Part shown: piece after piece, positions 9,801 to 21,900 of the stretch | How the letters are laid out: the number at the start of each line of letters is the position of its first letter | Position numbering within the stretch: position 1 is the first letter of the stretch | DNA from: Achatina immaculata | Taxonomy: Eukaryota; Mollusca; Gastropoda; Stylommatophora; Achatinidae | DNA: 64,000 nt | Assembly (NCBI GenBank): GCA_009760885.1 | Contig: CM019717.1 | Span: 47,594,866-47,658,865 of the forward strand | Reading direction: 5' to 3' | The notes under the pieces: model-generated | Databases searched by the model: none | Told to the model about the DNA's origin: nothing | The model's input: only the letters and a program-made list of their open reading frames with translations | Made by a program: the position numbers and the translations under genes

Positions 9801-12800
9801 GAGGAGAGTTTTGAGAATTTTGGAGGAGGTGAGTGGAGTAGGGGGGAGAAATTGAAAAAAAAAAAAAAAATAGGGAATCCAGGTTTGAATATAAATAAAT
9901 GACATAAATCTTGACACTAACATGAAAGAAGATGGAGAGGATCATTAATATGATAATTATAAATAATATACAATAAAATAGCATTTTGTTACTATATAAC
10001 GAATTACTGAACAAAAAAAAAATAAAAGATCTGAGTAAATGTACATACATGTAGAAACAAAAGCATTTCTGACAGAGCTCTAGAGAAAAATCAGGTGTGC
10101 AGTATGTCAGTAGGTGCACCATTTCATATTGATTACCTTATTAGAAGGCGGTGTGACTAATGGTGAAGGAGTAGCACATTTGTTAGTTCCCTTGCCGACA
10201 CTGAAGACATTTATTTTACAAAATAGAATTTTTCTTAGTAAATTACAATGGTGGATCACCTAAATCAGATAAAACCTTGGGAAAAAAATTACAATAGCTT
10301 TTGAACTCCATTAATTAATGGAGTATTAATGAGCCCAGTAATGGTTTATGATAAGTGTGATAAGAGCACAGTGTAGATTATTTGTTTTGTGTTTACTTAA
10401 TTTGCCAAAGAACAAATATTACTGTGCTAAATTGATGGTACAAGTATCAGAAATTTTCAAGATCATATCCAACCTCATTTAGTGTTTTTAGAGGTTGTTG
10501 TACAGGTTTAGTCTGGATAACAACAAAGGCCCCTACAGGTTCCCTGTGGTAGGTGGAATGTGAAGAGAATCTGCCTTCTTGAGTCCACTTCTGAGACAGG
10601 TCACTGTGTTCAACTGTCCTCCAGCAGCAGGGCGTATTAAAATTGTGAAGGGTATTTAGGGGTTTTAACAGCTCAAATATCATCTAATCTTTTATACTCT
10701 TTCATTTCACAGGAGCAGGAAAAACCTACTGACCATGACACATGCTTCTGCAAACCTTGCAATAAGACTTTCAGCACATCAAATGCATATGAAAATCATT
10801 TACAGTCAAAGAAACATAAAGATGTCATTACCAGAGGTCCAAAACAGAAGAAATATAAAGATGCAGGAGTCAGGCAAAGTACTTCTTTAAAGACTTTGGT
10901 AAATAAAGATGACAAAAATGAAGATGCACCTGAGACCATGGCAGAAGGTTGTTGGCAGTGTTTCTTTGTATTTTTGTCATATCATAAAATATTAGAGATA
11001 TCAGTCCATAAGTGTGTGCTGAGTGACATTGTTCTTTGTTCATTTTCACTATTGTAGCTTTTTATCATCAGTCTTAACAAATCTGTTCTTTGTTTTGTCT
11101 TAGAAGGTTAGAAAACAGTAAATATCAAGCAGTTAAAATGTTATATTAAAATACCATGTGACATTTGAACTTATTTTAATACAAAATAAGCATGAGAAGA
11201 TAGCGGTCATAACAGCGGATCATCGTAACTCAAGTATGTTGTAAATCTGGGACCATACACACACACAGGACTGTTTGGTTGCTGTACTTATAATGATGTG
11301 GGTTTTTCATCAGAAAAGTAACAAGTTAGAAAAAACACTAAGGGTACTGAAGATGCATTGCTCAAGCTAAATGTAATAGCAGGCAGCAATCCATAGTTGT
11401 CTGCTTGCATCAAAGTTGATGAAAAATAGTTAACCAAGATGCTATATTGCCTCCAGTGGTGTCCTGTGGAAACAGATATTAGTTTGACTGTGTAAATTAA
11501 GTATCAAAAAGGGAAGCCAGATCTGGTTCTAAAAATAAACTAGGCTCAAGTCAGATGTGTCAGGTCAAAAAAGCACAAACGTCACAGCCCAGCTGCAAAC
11601 TGTGACACAACTCAGTGCCCTTTTGAAGGTGAATGCTGAAGAAGAAGATGAAAAGCATTGCAAACACAGTTTGGAGAAAAATTAAAGAGTGAAAAATGAT
11701 GGACTGTGTAAAGGTTATTTATAGTGAAGTGAAGTGAAAAAAATTTACTTATCCACCATCTTGACTGACCATCAAATTGGAGTATGGGAGACCCAGTGTG
11801 ACTAGGTTTTGAAAGAAGCAAAAGTCATAGTTAACAGAAGAAGTGCTATACATAGTTCATGCAGATAGATTCGTGTATGATTCAGTTTTCCAAAAAAGAT
11901 AGAAAGAGTGAGGAAAGTGGGCAGAAACAAGAATGGCAGAAAGCAAGATGAGTGCATATAAATAAAGGACATACAACAATCCAGTATTTCGGCAAAAGCC
12001 TTTTCAAAGGATCACGAACAAAAACAACACAAAATCTAATAAACTAAAAGTAAGATTGGTTATCCTTTGCAATCCCATCGCTCCAACAAAAACAGACATA
12101 GAAATATAACCCTACCATTTTTAAAAACTCAAAGGGTATTCTTGTCTTTTGTCATATTCTGAGGAATTTTGATACTTGAAAAAAAAAAGGCTTTTGCTGA
12201 AATATTTGATTGTTGTATGACCTTTATTTATATGCACTCATCTTGCTTTCTGTCATTCTTTTTTCTGCCCTGCTTTCCTCACTATCTTTTTTTTTGTAAA
12301 ACTGAACCATACACCCATCTATTTTCATTACTAGAACCAGTTTTACCACAGTTGTCATTTCTTTTATATTCATACTTCAAAACTGAAATGAATGCTTTTC
12401 AGGAAATAAGTTATTTTTCATATGGACAAAAGCATTCACATAATAGCAGAGGAGAAGTTGTGAAATGTTTAACATATATAATTTAGTTAATGAGCAGTAT
12501 TGTTCATTCTGCAAGAAAACAGAAGTATTATTATGTTTTGGCAAGTAAGCATGTGTTAAATTTTGGCTGTTATTTTGCTCTGCAGATGGTTCTGATACAG
12601 AGTCATGGGATAGTTATGATGAAAACTCACTCGGCATTGAAGAATGTTTGTTCTGCTCACACATCAGCTCATCTTTGAATGAGAACGTGAAACACATGAC
12701 CTCACATGGATTTTTTGTACCTGACGCAGAGTACATAAGTGATCTTGAGGGTCTTATCACTTATTTGGGTAATGTATTCTGTTGCAGCTGCCATTTTAAT

Positions 12801-12930
12801 TCATTTCTAAATGTGTCGATATAATAAATATTGCAAGATTTGCTCAGAATTAAGTTTTGAGTGAAGAGAACTGCCAACCAGCATCCTGTGATACTTGTAA
12901 GATGATACCAAAGCACTTACCACAAGGACA

Positions 12931-12973
<43 letters not shown>

Positions 12974-15900
12974 CCTTTAGGTTCCCAGGGCACATGGGGC
13001 TTCCACAAGGGTTTTCTGCAAACACCTGTCCTTTGCCTTTTTTCCCCCCCTACTCTTGCACATGTGAGCCCTCTTTTATTCAGCATCTTTTCTTTTATTC
13101 TTTTCCTTGTTGCTATCGGGCTGGTTTACTTCAAACAGTTGACTTTCATCTTCAACCTTCATGGGTTCAGTTTTCTGATATTCAACTACAAGGATATCCT
13201 AATTATGAATAGGTAAAGGTAATCCTGTCATGCTTTAGAGGCACATAGGGATATGATGTTAGTGCCCATATTTTCCTTGACCTGTCAGCACACTAGAGGG
13301 TGATATGGTCAGTATCACGCCTGGCCGCCTTTCCTTCCCCAACTCCAGAAGAAGTTATGAATACTAGAGAAAATTTATGTAGTTTCTTGTACAAGTGCTT
13401 ATCTGTGACAGGGTGGGTATCTGAGTGATGCAGTGGTTAGTAGACATGTCTCACATGATGGTTTGGTTGGTTGTTCAAGTCTGGCCCAAGGTGACCCAGT
13501 TACCCACCTGTAGAAATGAGGAAGGAGATATAGTCAGCCACTCTGTCATGTGCTAACAGGTTATGGAAAATATGGGCTTTTACACCGTATCTCTAGGTGC
13601 TACTATGACATGATATGGCTCTTTTTTTTGTTTTTTTTGTTTTTTGTGACACACATTTTTGGGATTTGCAATTGAAAACTTCCGTGTTGATGTGTGAAAG
13701 TGTGTAGAAAATGAATATCCTGGGGCTGGCATAAGAAGATGCTAGCAGTAGTATCTGGTTTCACTGTAGCTTCCAGGGTGCTCTGTTGTGAAGTCTGCTT
13801 CTTCTTCATTCGCTTCTACCACCAAGACCGCCCCGTGATCCAACTGAATTTACCCATGTGGTCCCCAAAAGGACCACATGAGATACCCGATGGGACCACA
13901 AGAGGTTCAGAGTATCACACAGCTTGAGCCTGTATTCTTGGTGGGTCTCAGAAGTGGGATTGCATGACACTGTGGTTTTTGTTGCACCAGTTTAATCTAG
14001 AGTTGGACTTTCTTGCCAGAAAACCTCGATGTGTTTTGGATATATCCAAAAGTATATCCCCGCTGGGTGAGAGGTGGTTGCCCATCCAGGCTAGAGTTGG
14101 ACTTTCTCACCGGAAAACTTCAGCATGATTAGGGTATGCATACATCCCCGCTGGTGAGTGATGGTTGCCTGTCTAGACTGCACTCTGACTTCAGCATTTT
14201 ATGGTCGTGGCTGCTACCCTTCCTAGTTGTGACCAGGGTGGAGCTTTTGTCCAGGAGGACGAATCCTCGCCACTAGTGAGTTTCATCCCTGAGTTGAGCC
14301 GGTTTAGGCGTATTGTCCCAGTATGGGCGTGTTTGGGACATGACCGGACTATAGAGCAGAGGTGCTGTGGTATGAGTAGCTCTCGCCGTGAGACTACTGG
14401 ATATACCGACTAAGCTTCACTTTATCCTTTCTATCACCATTTCACATCAGCACCACATAGCAGCCCTAATTGCTTTTTCGCATTTTCTTCATTGGCCGGG
14501 AAGTTTCACTCTATGCGCGGCATCCGAAGAATCTCGCCAGCAGTGCGTTATGAAGTGATGTTGGGTCTTGTCTGGCTTTGGCTCACCAGTCTATGGCGGA
14601 GTGGTTGTCTGTTATCTTAAGTGGTGAGAAAATATCTACAAGAGGTGAATATATGAGACCATCAAGATTTATAATATATGAGACCATCAAGATTTATATT
14701 TCTTCTATAGAGGTAGCGGGAGCTATTGCAGTTTGGAATAGGAAAGGCAGCATGCATCTTACGTCTTCCTAGATGACTTCAAATCATTCTTAACTCTTCC
14801 CATGGCACCGGGAAAAAACGTGGATGTCACGTTTTTGCCTATAAAAATGCGTGGGTGTTGCGATATTTTTGGGTTGTAGTTGAAAAAGTGAATTAACAGA
14901 TTATTTCCATCTTACACAAGTAAACTTATTTTCAGCCCGCCAATGAAAAAAAATTTATGACACTCTATTACCATTAGAGCTGTAAATATCCACTTTGAAA
15001 TCACAAATTGATGATAAATGGAAATCCTCTTTGAAATATAATCACTTTGTGCACACATTTGCAGAAACAAACAAAAACAGAATATATGTGCAACACATGA
15101 ACACTGTACAACACACTGTCATCTGCTGTCTCCAAGAAGTGTATAAGAAATAAAGATAATGAACAAGAGTGGTATAAATACAAAGATGCAAGAGTTGGCC
15201 CAAACAGAAAATGCAGACAGCACAGACAAATGGAGCTGTGGAAGCAGTAGCATCTTGCTGAAGGTTGTTGATAATACTTCCGAAAACATTCTTTAGGACA
15301 CAGATTAGGTCTGTTCGGGCACGTTGTTTTCAGTAAAACCTTGAACGGACCTTCTTATCAGGTCTGCTACAGTAGACACAGATCCTTCAGTTATTGTCCA
15401 TGTCCACCAGGTGAGCACCTTGGAACCTAAGATCTACTGGAGTATTTGCTCTCCTTCCCAGTGACCTGGGAGCTAACATACTAACACCAGGAATGGTGCT
15501 GTTGCTGCCTGCCAGAGATCTCAGGCCTTCAATGAGTTGTTCCTTGAACCAGATTAGAGATGAATTTCCCCTGGCAGGCTCATCATCGTGAGATAACAAA
15601 TATAATGTCTGAGCATTCACCTGTACAACTTCCAAAGTCCCAAGTGAATATCTTATTCCACCACTTCACTGTTTTTCTTGAATGCAAGCCATAATATGAC
15701 ACCTTTTGGTCAATCCTGTCGCATCCATTCATGCAACTGTTATATATGTCAATGATGGTAGGCTTTTCAAACTCCTTGCCCTGTTCCTGTTCTTGGATAA
15801 CATGAGTTGCCGTGACTTGTCCATATGTTGTCACAACATGGACAGGTTTCTTTGTAGGCTTTTCTTTCCAGGAGACACCGAGAATTTTATTCTCACCATC

Positions 15901-18900
15901 ATCTTTCACATAGATGGGTTTTTTTGGAGCTATATTCTTATTTTTTATCTCAGGAGGAAAACCTTTACGGTTAACATTCACTGTGCCAGTGTAGTTGTGG
16001 CCTTTGGACTGCAAATATTCAATAAGTGGAAGACTGGTGTTATACCTGTCTGCAAAAATGTGATGTGAAGATCTGATTGGCTGCAGCAAAGTCTCAAATA
16101 CTTTCTCAGCATGAGTGGAATCATCACCTCTTGTACAGGTGTAAGTGATGTCATACCCAAAATAGATCAACAGGTTGAAAACATAACCTGTAAGGGAGTC
16201 ACAAAGGCCAAAGGTCTTGATGTGATATTTAGATGGATTGCTGGCATTGTACTGCTTGTGTCTCCAGCGTCCTTTGTAGCCAGTTACCATTTCATCAAGA
16301 TTCAGATCACTGAATGGGTAAAAGGCTTTCTGAAATGATGACAACAAAAGATTGACAAAGGGTTCAGTTTTGGAGTTGCCTTTGCTATCACCTTTACTGG
16401 CATGCAACATGGTGTTGAATATCTGTTGAAACTGATTCCTTGAAAACATGTTGGTAAAAAAATTGAGTGTGCAAGTAAGGTTTGGTTCTTCAATAATTAC
16501 TGACTTTGGGTTTACATAGAATGCTCATGGCTGTGAGTGTCGACAGAAATTTGTACATTTCATAATGACCAACAGGTACCCACTGATGTAGTCTGTGTTT
16601 TTTGAGACTTGCAGTTTGGCTAAGTTCACAACAGCATTAATCATTTATGCTGCTAATGAGACTTTCCAAAATATCTTCTGTGAACACTGCCAGAAAAAAA
16701 ACCCATAGGTGTCCTATCATTGCCAAGATTCAGCAAGATACCACTGCCATCATCATCATAAGTAGACTTACCTACTCCTTCATCTGTCTGTGCTGCTCTC
16801 CATGTAGAATCTGGTTCTGCATTCTCTGTTCGAGCCACAAAAAAACATTATTCTTTGCCCGTTTGGCAGGTGGAGGAGCAGAACTGACAGGTGCAGAAGC
16901 ACTTGTCAAGGGATGATTGTCACTATCACTAACTGCAGTCTCAGAGTCAAAATCTAAACCATCAGAAGCACTATCTGAATCAGTTTCCTGGTTAGATTCA
17001 CGGTCTGAGGCATTATCACTGTCAGATTCAAGCATCAGTGTTTGCATCAGAAGCATGCTCCGAACAATTACAGTCAGATCGCCGGTCAGAAACAGTGTCA
17101 GAAGATTTCTTCCCACTTACAATCAGAAATAACCATCTAGCACCTAGTTTAGCCCGTCTTTCTGGTCGAGATCTAACTGCGGCACATTCAGTAACACTAG
17201 TCTTGTCGGAGGGCATGTCCATTTCCAACTCAGGTTAGAAAAAATTCACAAATAATTGAACAGAAACGCTTACAAGAAGCTATGTACTTTGAGCATGTGC
17301 AGATAACATGCAAACCAAAAGATGGAACCTATTTTATACTGAAACGAAGCTAGGGTCCCGATTGGGACCTTGGCAATTCTGTGCAAAAACGGAAGAGTCC
17401 TGTTTGGGACCCTGGCATGCAAAAAATTAACAGATTTGTTTATTTTGGCTGGTCATATATCATGAACTTGGACATAGTTTTGTGTTTGTAAAACTAATTT
17501 TACATGAACTTTTTATTATCCTTGAATACACTTTCAGTAATTTGTATGGTGTATTCTAATGTAATATGCTTTGAAGGCATATGTGTTATAATTCAGAGGC
17601 ATTTTCCTTAACATGAGTGTGTCAGGCTCTTGAATAGAATGGAAGAAAAGTGCATGAAGAGAAGTTTCTACATTACCAGGGTAGAAAACGGTGTGAATTT
17701 GGAAAAAAAAAATGAATACCGTGCAAAATATTCAGAAAAGTTTCCTCTTGCTGTAGATTTTATTTCATTGATAGTAGTGACTGAACGATGCTACTATTAC
17801 TGCTATGGGCAGCAAATTCTTAGAACCTTTTCAGATGTTTGATGGAAATTATAGATTAATATAGATCATACATTTAAGAGCATCTTTCTTGTTTCTGCTT
17901 AGTTTGACTTAGCTTGTCTTCGGTAGTTTCGCTATTCACAGTATGCTGAGAGAACAGGTCTTCTGAATAATCAACAGGTGAGAAAGTTGGTATTGGACAT
18001 GTCTGCCTGTGGTGCAATGAGAAAGGCAAAAGATTTCGCAGCACTAAAGACGTACAGAGGCACATGGTGGACAAAGGTCACTGCAAAATGCTGCATGAAG
18101 GAGATGTCGTATTTGAATATTCAGACTACTATGATTACACGTGAGTTTAGCAAACATTTATTATATTACTTTATTTGCTTGGTATAACAAAATGATATTG
18201 TCTTTTTTTTCCGTAATACTGTTTTTATTTCCATTTTTCTCTCTTTATGGATAAAACCTTTTATTTTACCAAACTGCTTTTTATAAATAAATATTTGTGA
18301 ATTTTGTTTTATATATTGCATTTTCTGTGTAAAGTAACAAAACACTATTGCATGGTTAGACCTCGAATGGTTAGACCTCGAAAAAAATCTCAGACAAAGC
18401 TCCTACCAGAGTTCGTGTTTCAAGTCCCAGCTCTTGTCATTTTTGTTTCTCTCACATCTGAAAGTGCTTTGTCTGTGATTTTTTTTTTTTTTTAGGTCTA
18501 ACCACACAATATAGTGTACTGTTACTTTAACATGCGAAGGGCTCATTGTTTCTCGTTTGTAGAAATTTGTTTAATTTTCTGTGTACAATTTTTAGAAATT
18601 ATTTAGCATTTCAGCATCAGATTTGTGTAATTTTGTGATGGTTGATTTGTGATCTTAAATAATAATCCTGATTTCATGTATAAGTGTACTGCACTTGAGG
18701 GACTAGATGTATAATAAGTTTTCATTTGTGTGCACTAAAGCCATAATTCTCACAGTGGCGTAGTGCCTAATGCATTTGCTTGCAGACCGGAAGTTCCTGG
18801 ATTTGATTCCCCGCACCCAAGTGGAATCTTTTGAAATGATTAACATGGGGTTGATGCAACCTGTTTCTACAGGTGCTCACAGTCTTCTTGGGAAACACAA

Positions 18901-21900
18901 AGACAACAGGAACAGATGTTGGGCTCTGTAATTAACATTTTTTTTTTTGGCAGCATTTTTTTTTGCCGTGACCTAGAAAGGTAAAGGCACTAACATTTCA
19001 GATCTCTACTCCTTGTAGACAGCATTTTTTGCCATGATCTAGAAAGGTAAGGGCACTAACATTTCAGATCTCTACTCCTTGTAGACAGCATTTTTTGCCA
19101 TGATCTAGAAAGGTAAGGGCGCTAACATTTCAGATCTCTACTCCTTGTAGACAGCATGCAGCACTTTGATTTCGTGCCACGTTGGCTTATTTGGCTCAGA
19201 TGATATTTCTCAGTGGTGGAGCACTTTGACAATTGAGATTTTGGAAACTAATTTTTTTTTGTTTCTTTGGAATAGCACAATACAAGATATGAGAAAGATT
19301 TTTTTTAAAAAACTTTTCAGCATGTTCTTGCAAATCAGTATTGTTCAGATTGTATAACTCTGTATATTTACCAGATCAAGTTATCCAGATGGCAAAGATC
19401 CACAGGTTGACCCAGATGAAGTTGTTACACCTAATGAGTTGGAAGGAGATGGTTATTCTCTTACTCTTCCTTCAGGTGGGTTCGTGGGTATCTGAAGTTT
19501 TTAACTTTTTACCTGGTAATGGAGAACGCTTGTTGTGTCACAGTTCATGCTTACATGTATTATATTTATATTATTTTCACATTATACTATCTTGCTCAGG
19601 GTAAAGACTAGACAGAGTTACCAGATGTGTGGTAGTTCAATATATTTAATAAAATGATCATAAATAAAAATTGCTAGTGTGGTGTAGTTGGAATCAACAA
19701 CCTTCTCATGCCAAGGGGGGAGAATTGTAGACCTGCTTCTACTGCACTCATTTGGGTATCTTCAAACTTGTTTTAAGGAACTGCCTGCATGGCGAAGTGC
19801 ACTTGGTTTATGCTGCACACATGGCTGCAAGTTGATGAAAGAAAGTCTTCTCTTATCTTCTATCTCCCTTTAACTGTAACTGGGAGCTGGTGTTCTTTGC
19901 AACCAGTGCTGTGAAGATGTTGGGCCACAGCATTGCATTGATGTGGAAGTGGATTTATGGTGGCTATCTTTTCAGTCCCAGAATACAGCTAAAGAGCAGG
20001 GGATGTGCAATGCTTCTTTAGCAGACTCCACCACCATGGGTACTATGGCGATCCCTGTCCCCATTAGCCAGGCTAGGCCTGTTACTGGGGGTACTATGAA
20101 GAGGTGGGACAGGGTCATGGTCAGCTATGGTTCGCTAACTTTGATGCTAGCATATCAGCTATGGGTCGCTGATGTGCCTCATTGGACTGGTGTCTTCTAG
20201 CGAAATCACCTGATGAAAGAAAGAGAAATAATCAGTCCCATGACTCTGAAACCCAGCTCAAGTTCACAGCAGGTGAATAAGGGAAATAAAAAACTAGATG
20301 ATTTTGTGAATTAAGATCCCTGGCTTATGAATTTTCACACTTTTTGCCATTGTGCAGAGTAGTGGATTATGCAGTTCCTTTTTAGTTCCTCTGTAGCACT
20401 ATACGCAATCTCATTGTATCTCTTTTCCACAATTCTTTATTCTGGGTGTTAATTGTGAGCTGGACTGGTGTTCTTTCCCCATGCCACTTCATCAGTCCAT
20501 CTATCATCATCTCTCTTTGTCTGCCATTGACTCTTTTGCCCTCTGTCATCCCTGTTGTTGTCACATATTCCAGTCCATCTGCTCTCTCTCATGACCTGCT
20601 CTATGAATTTGGATTGTCTCTTCCTGAGTTTTGTTATTGCTCCTCTCTCTTCTTCTGCCTCTCTTCTTCCATACGCAGTAGGTGTAAATAAAATGTGGCA
20701 GATGTCAGGCAAGTATGAAACGATGAAATTTGTTAAATAATAAACTAGTTGATAAAGAATACACATCATAGTGTTATATTGTGTTCTAATTTTCTTGATA
20801 TCACATTGTACTTAATACAGAGACTCGGAGAGCATCAGAACAGTCATAAGAAAGTTATGCTCTGTTGGATACCTCGAGATAGTTGGAATGTAGAATATTC
20901 CTGGAGAATCTCTTTGTTTATAATTTCATTTCACTTGTTCAGAGGCTCTTTGTTTCATTCTAATTTCAAAACAGGAGCTGTTATAGGGCACAGGTCCCTG
21001 ATGAGATACTATCAGCAGAACTTGGTCCCTCATATTCATGATCGTACCAAGAAAATACTTCCTAAGATGTTGGCTCACTATAAAGCCCTTGGTTGGACAG
21101 GCTGTACTGGTGAGCTGCCCTCTAAATATTGATTCCTTACAACTGCTCTCTGAATATTGATGCCTTACAACTGCTCTCTAAATATTGGTTCCTTACAACT
21201 GCTCTCTGAATATTGATTCCTTACAACTGCCTTCTAAATATTGATTCCTTACAACTGCTCTCTAAATATTGATTCCTTACAACTGCTCTCTAAATATTGA
21301 TTCCTTACAACTGCTCTCTAAATATTGATTCCTTACAACTGCTCTCTAAATATTGATTCCTTACAACTGCTCTAAATATTGATTCCTTACAACTGCTCTC
21401 TAAATATTGATTCCTTACAACTGCTCTCTAAATATTGATTCCTTACAACTGCTCTCTAAATATTGATTCCTTACAACTGCTCTCTAAATATTGATTCCTT
21501 ACAACTGCTCTCTGAATATTGATTCCTTACAACTGCTCTCTGAATATTGATGCCTTACAACTGCTCTCTGAATATTGATGCCTTACAACTGCTCTCTGAA
21601 TATTGATTCCTTACAACTGCCTTCTAAATATTGATTCCTTACAACTGCTCTCTGAATATTGATGCCTTACAACTGCTCTCTGAATATTGATTCCTTACAA
21701 CTGCCTTCTAAATATTGATTCCTTACAACTGCCTTCTAAATATTGATTCCTTATCACATAGTTATTAAAAGTTGGAAAATTTTGTTTAAGAGACAGATGG
21801 TTTTGTAATTTATTTTCACCCGGATTTTTTTTTGTTGTTGTTAAAATATTATTACCAGAGAAATGGTATCTTTTTTTAATGTAGTACATCAATAATGCAG

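Noticed and set aside
16111..16338. Plus-strand frames in the piggyBac element, including a Ser-rich one at 16917-17132
   Set aside because: They are complements of the transposase and of its Asp/Ser-rich N-terminal region.
18757..18840. Possible tRNA gene
   Set aside because: A and B boxes are present but no acceptor or anticodon stem forms, and a SINE body follows; the same applies to 2231, 8938 and 13410.
21113..21753. Regular 28-bp repeats resembling a CRISPR array
   Set aside because: Units are directly adjacent with no spacers, and the array is in an intron of an animal gene; it is a minisatellite.
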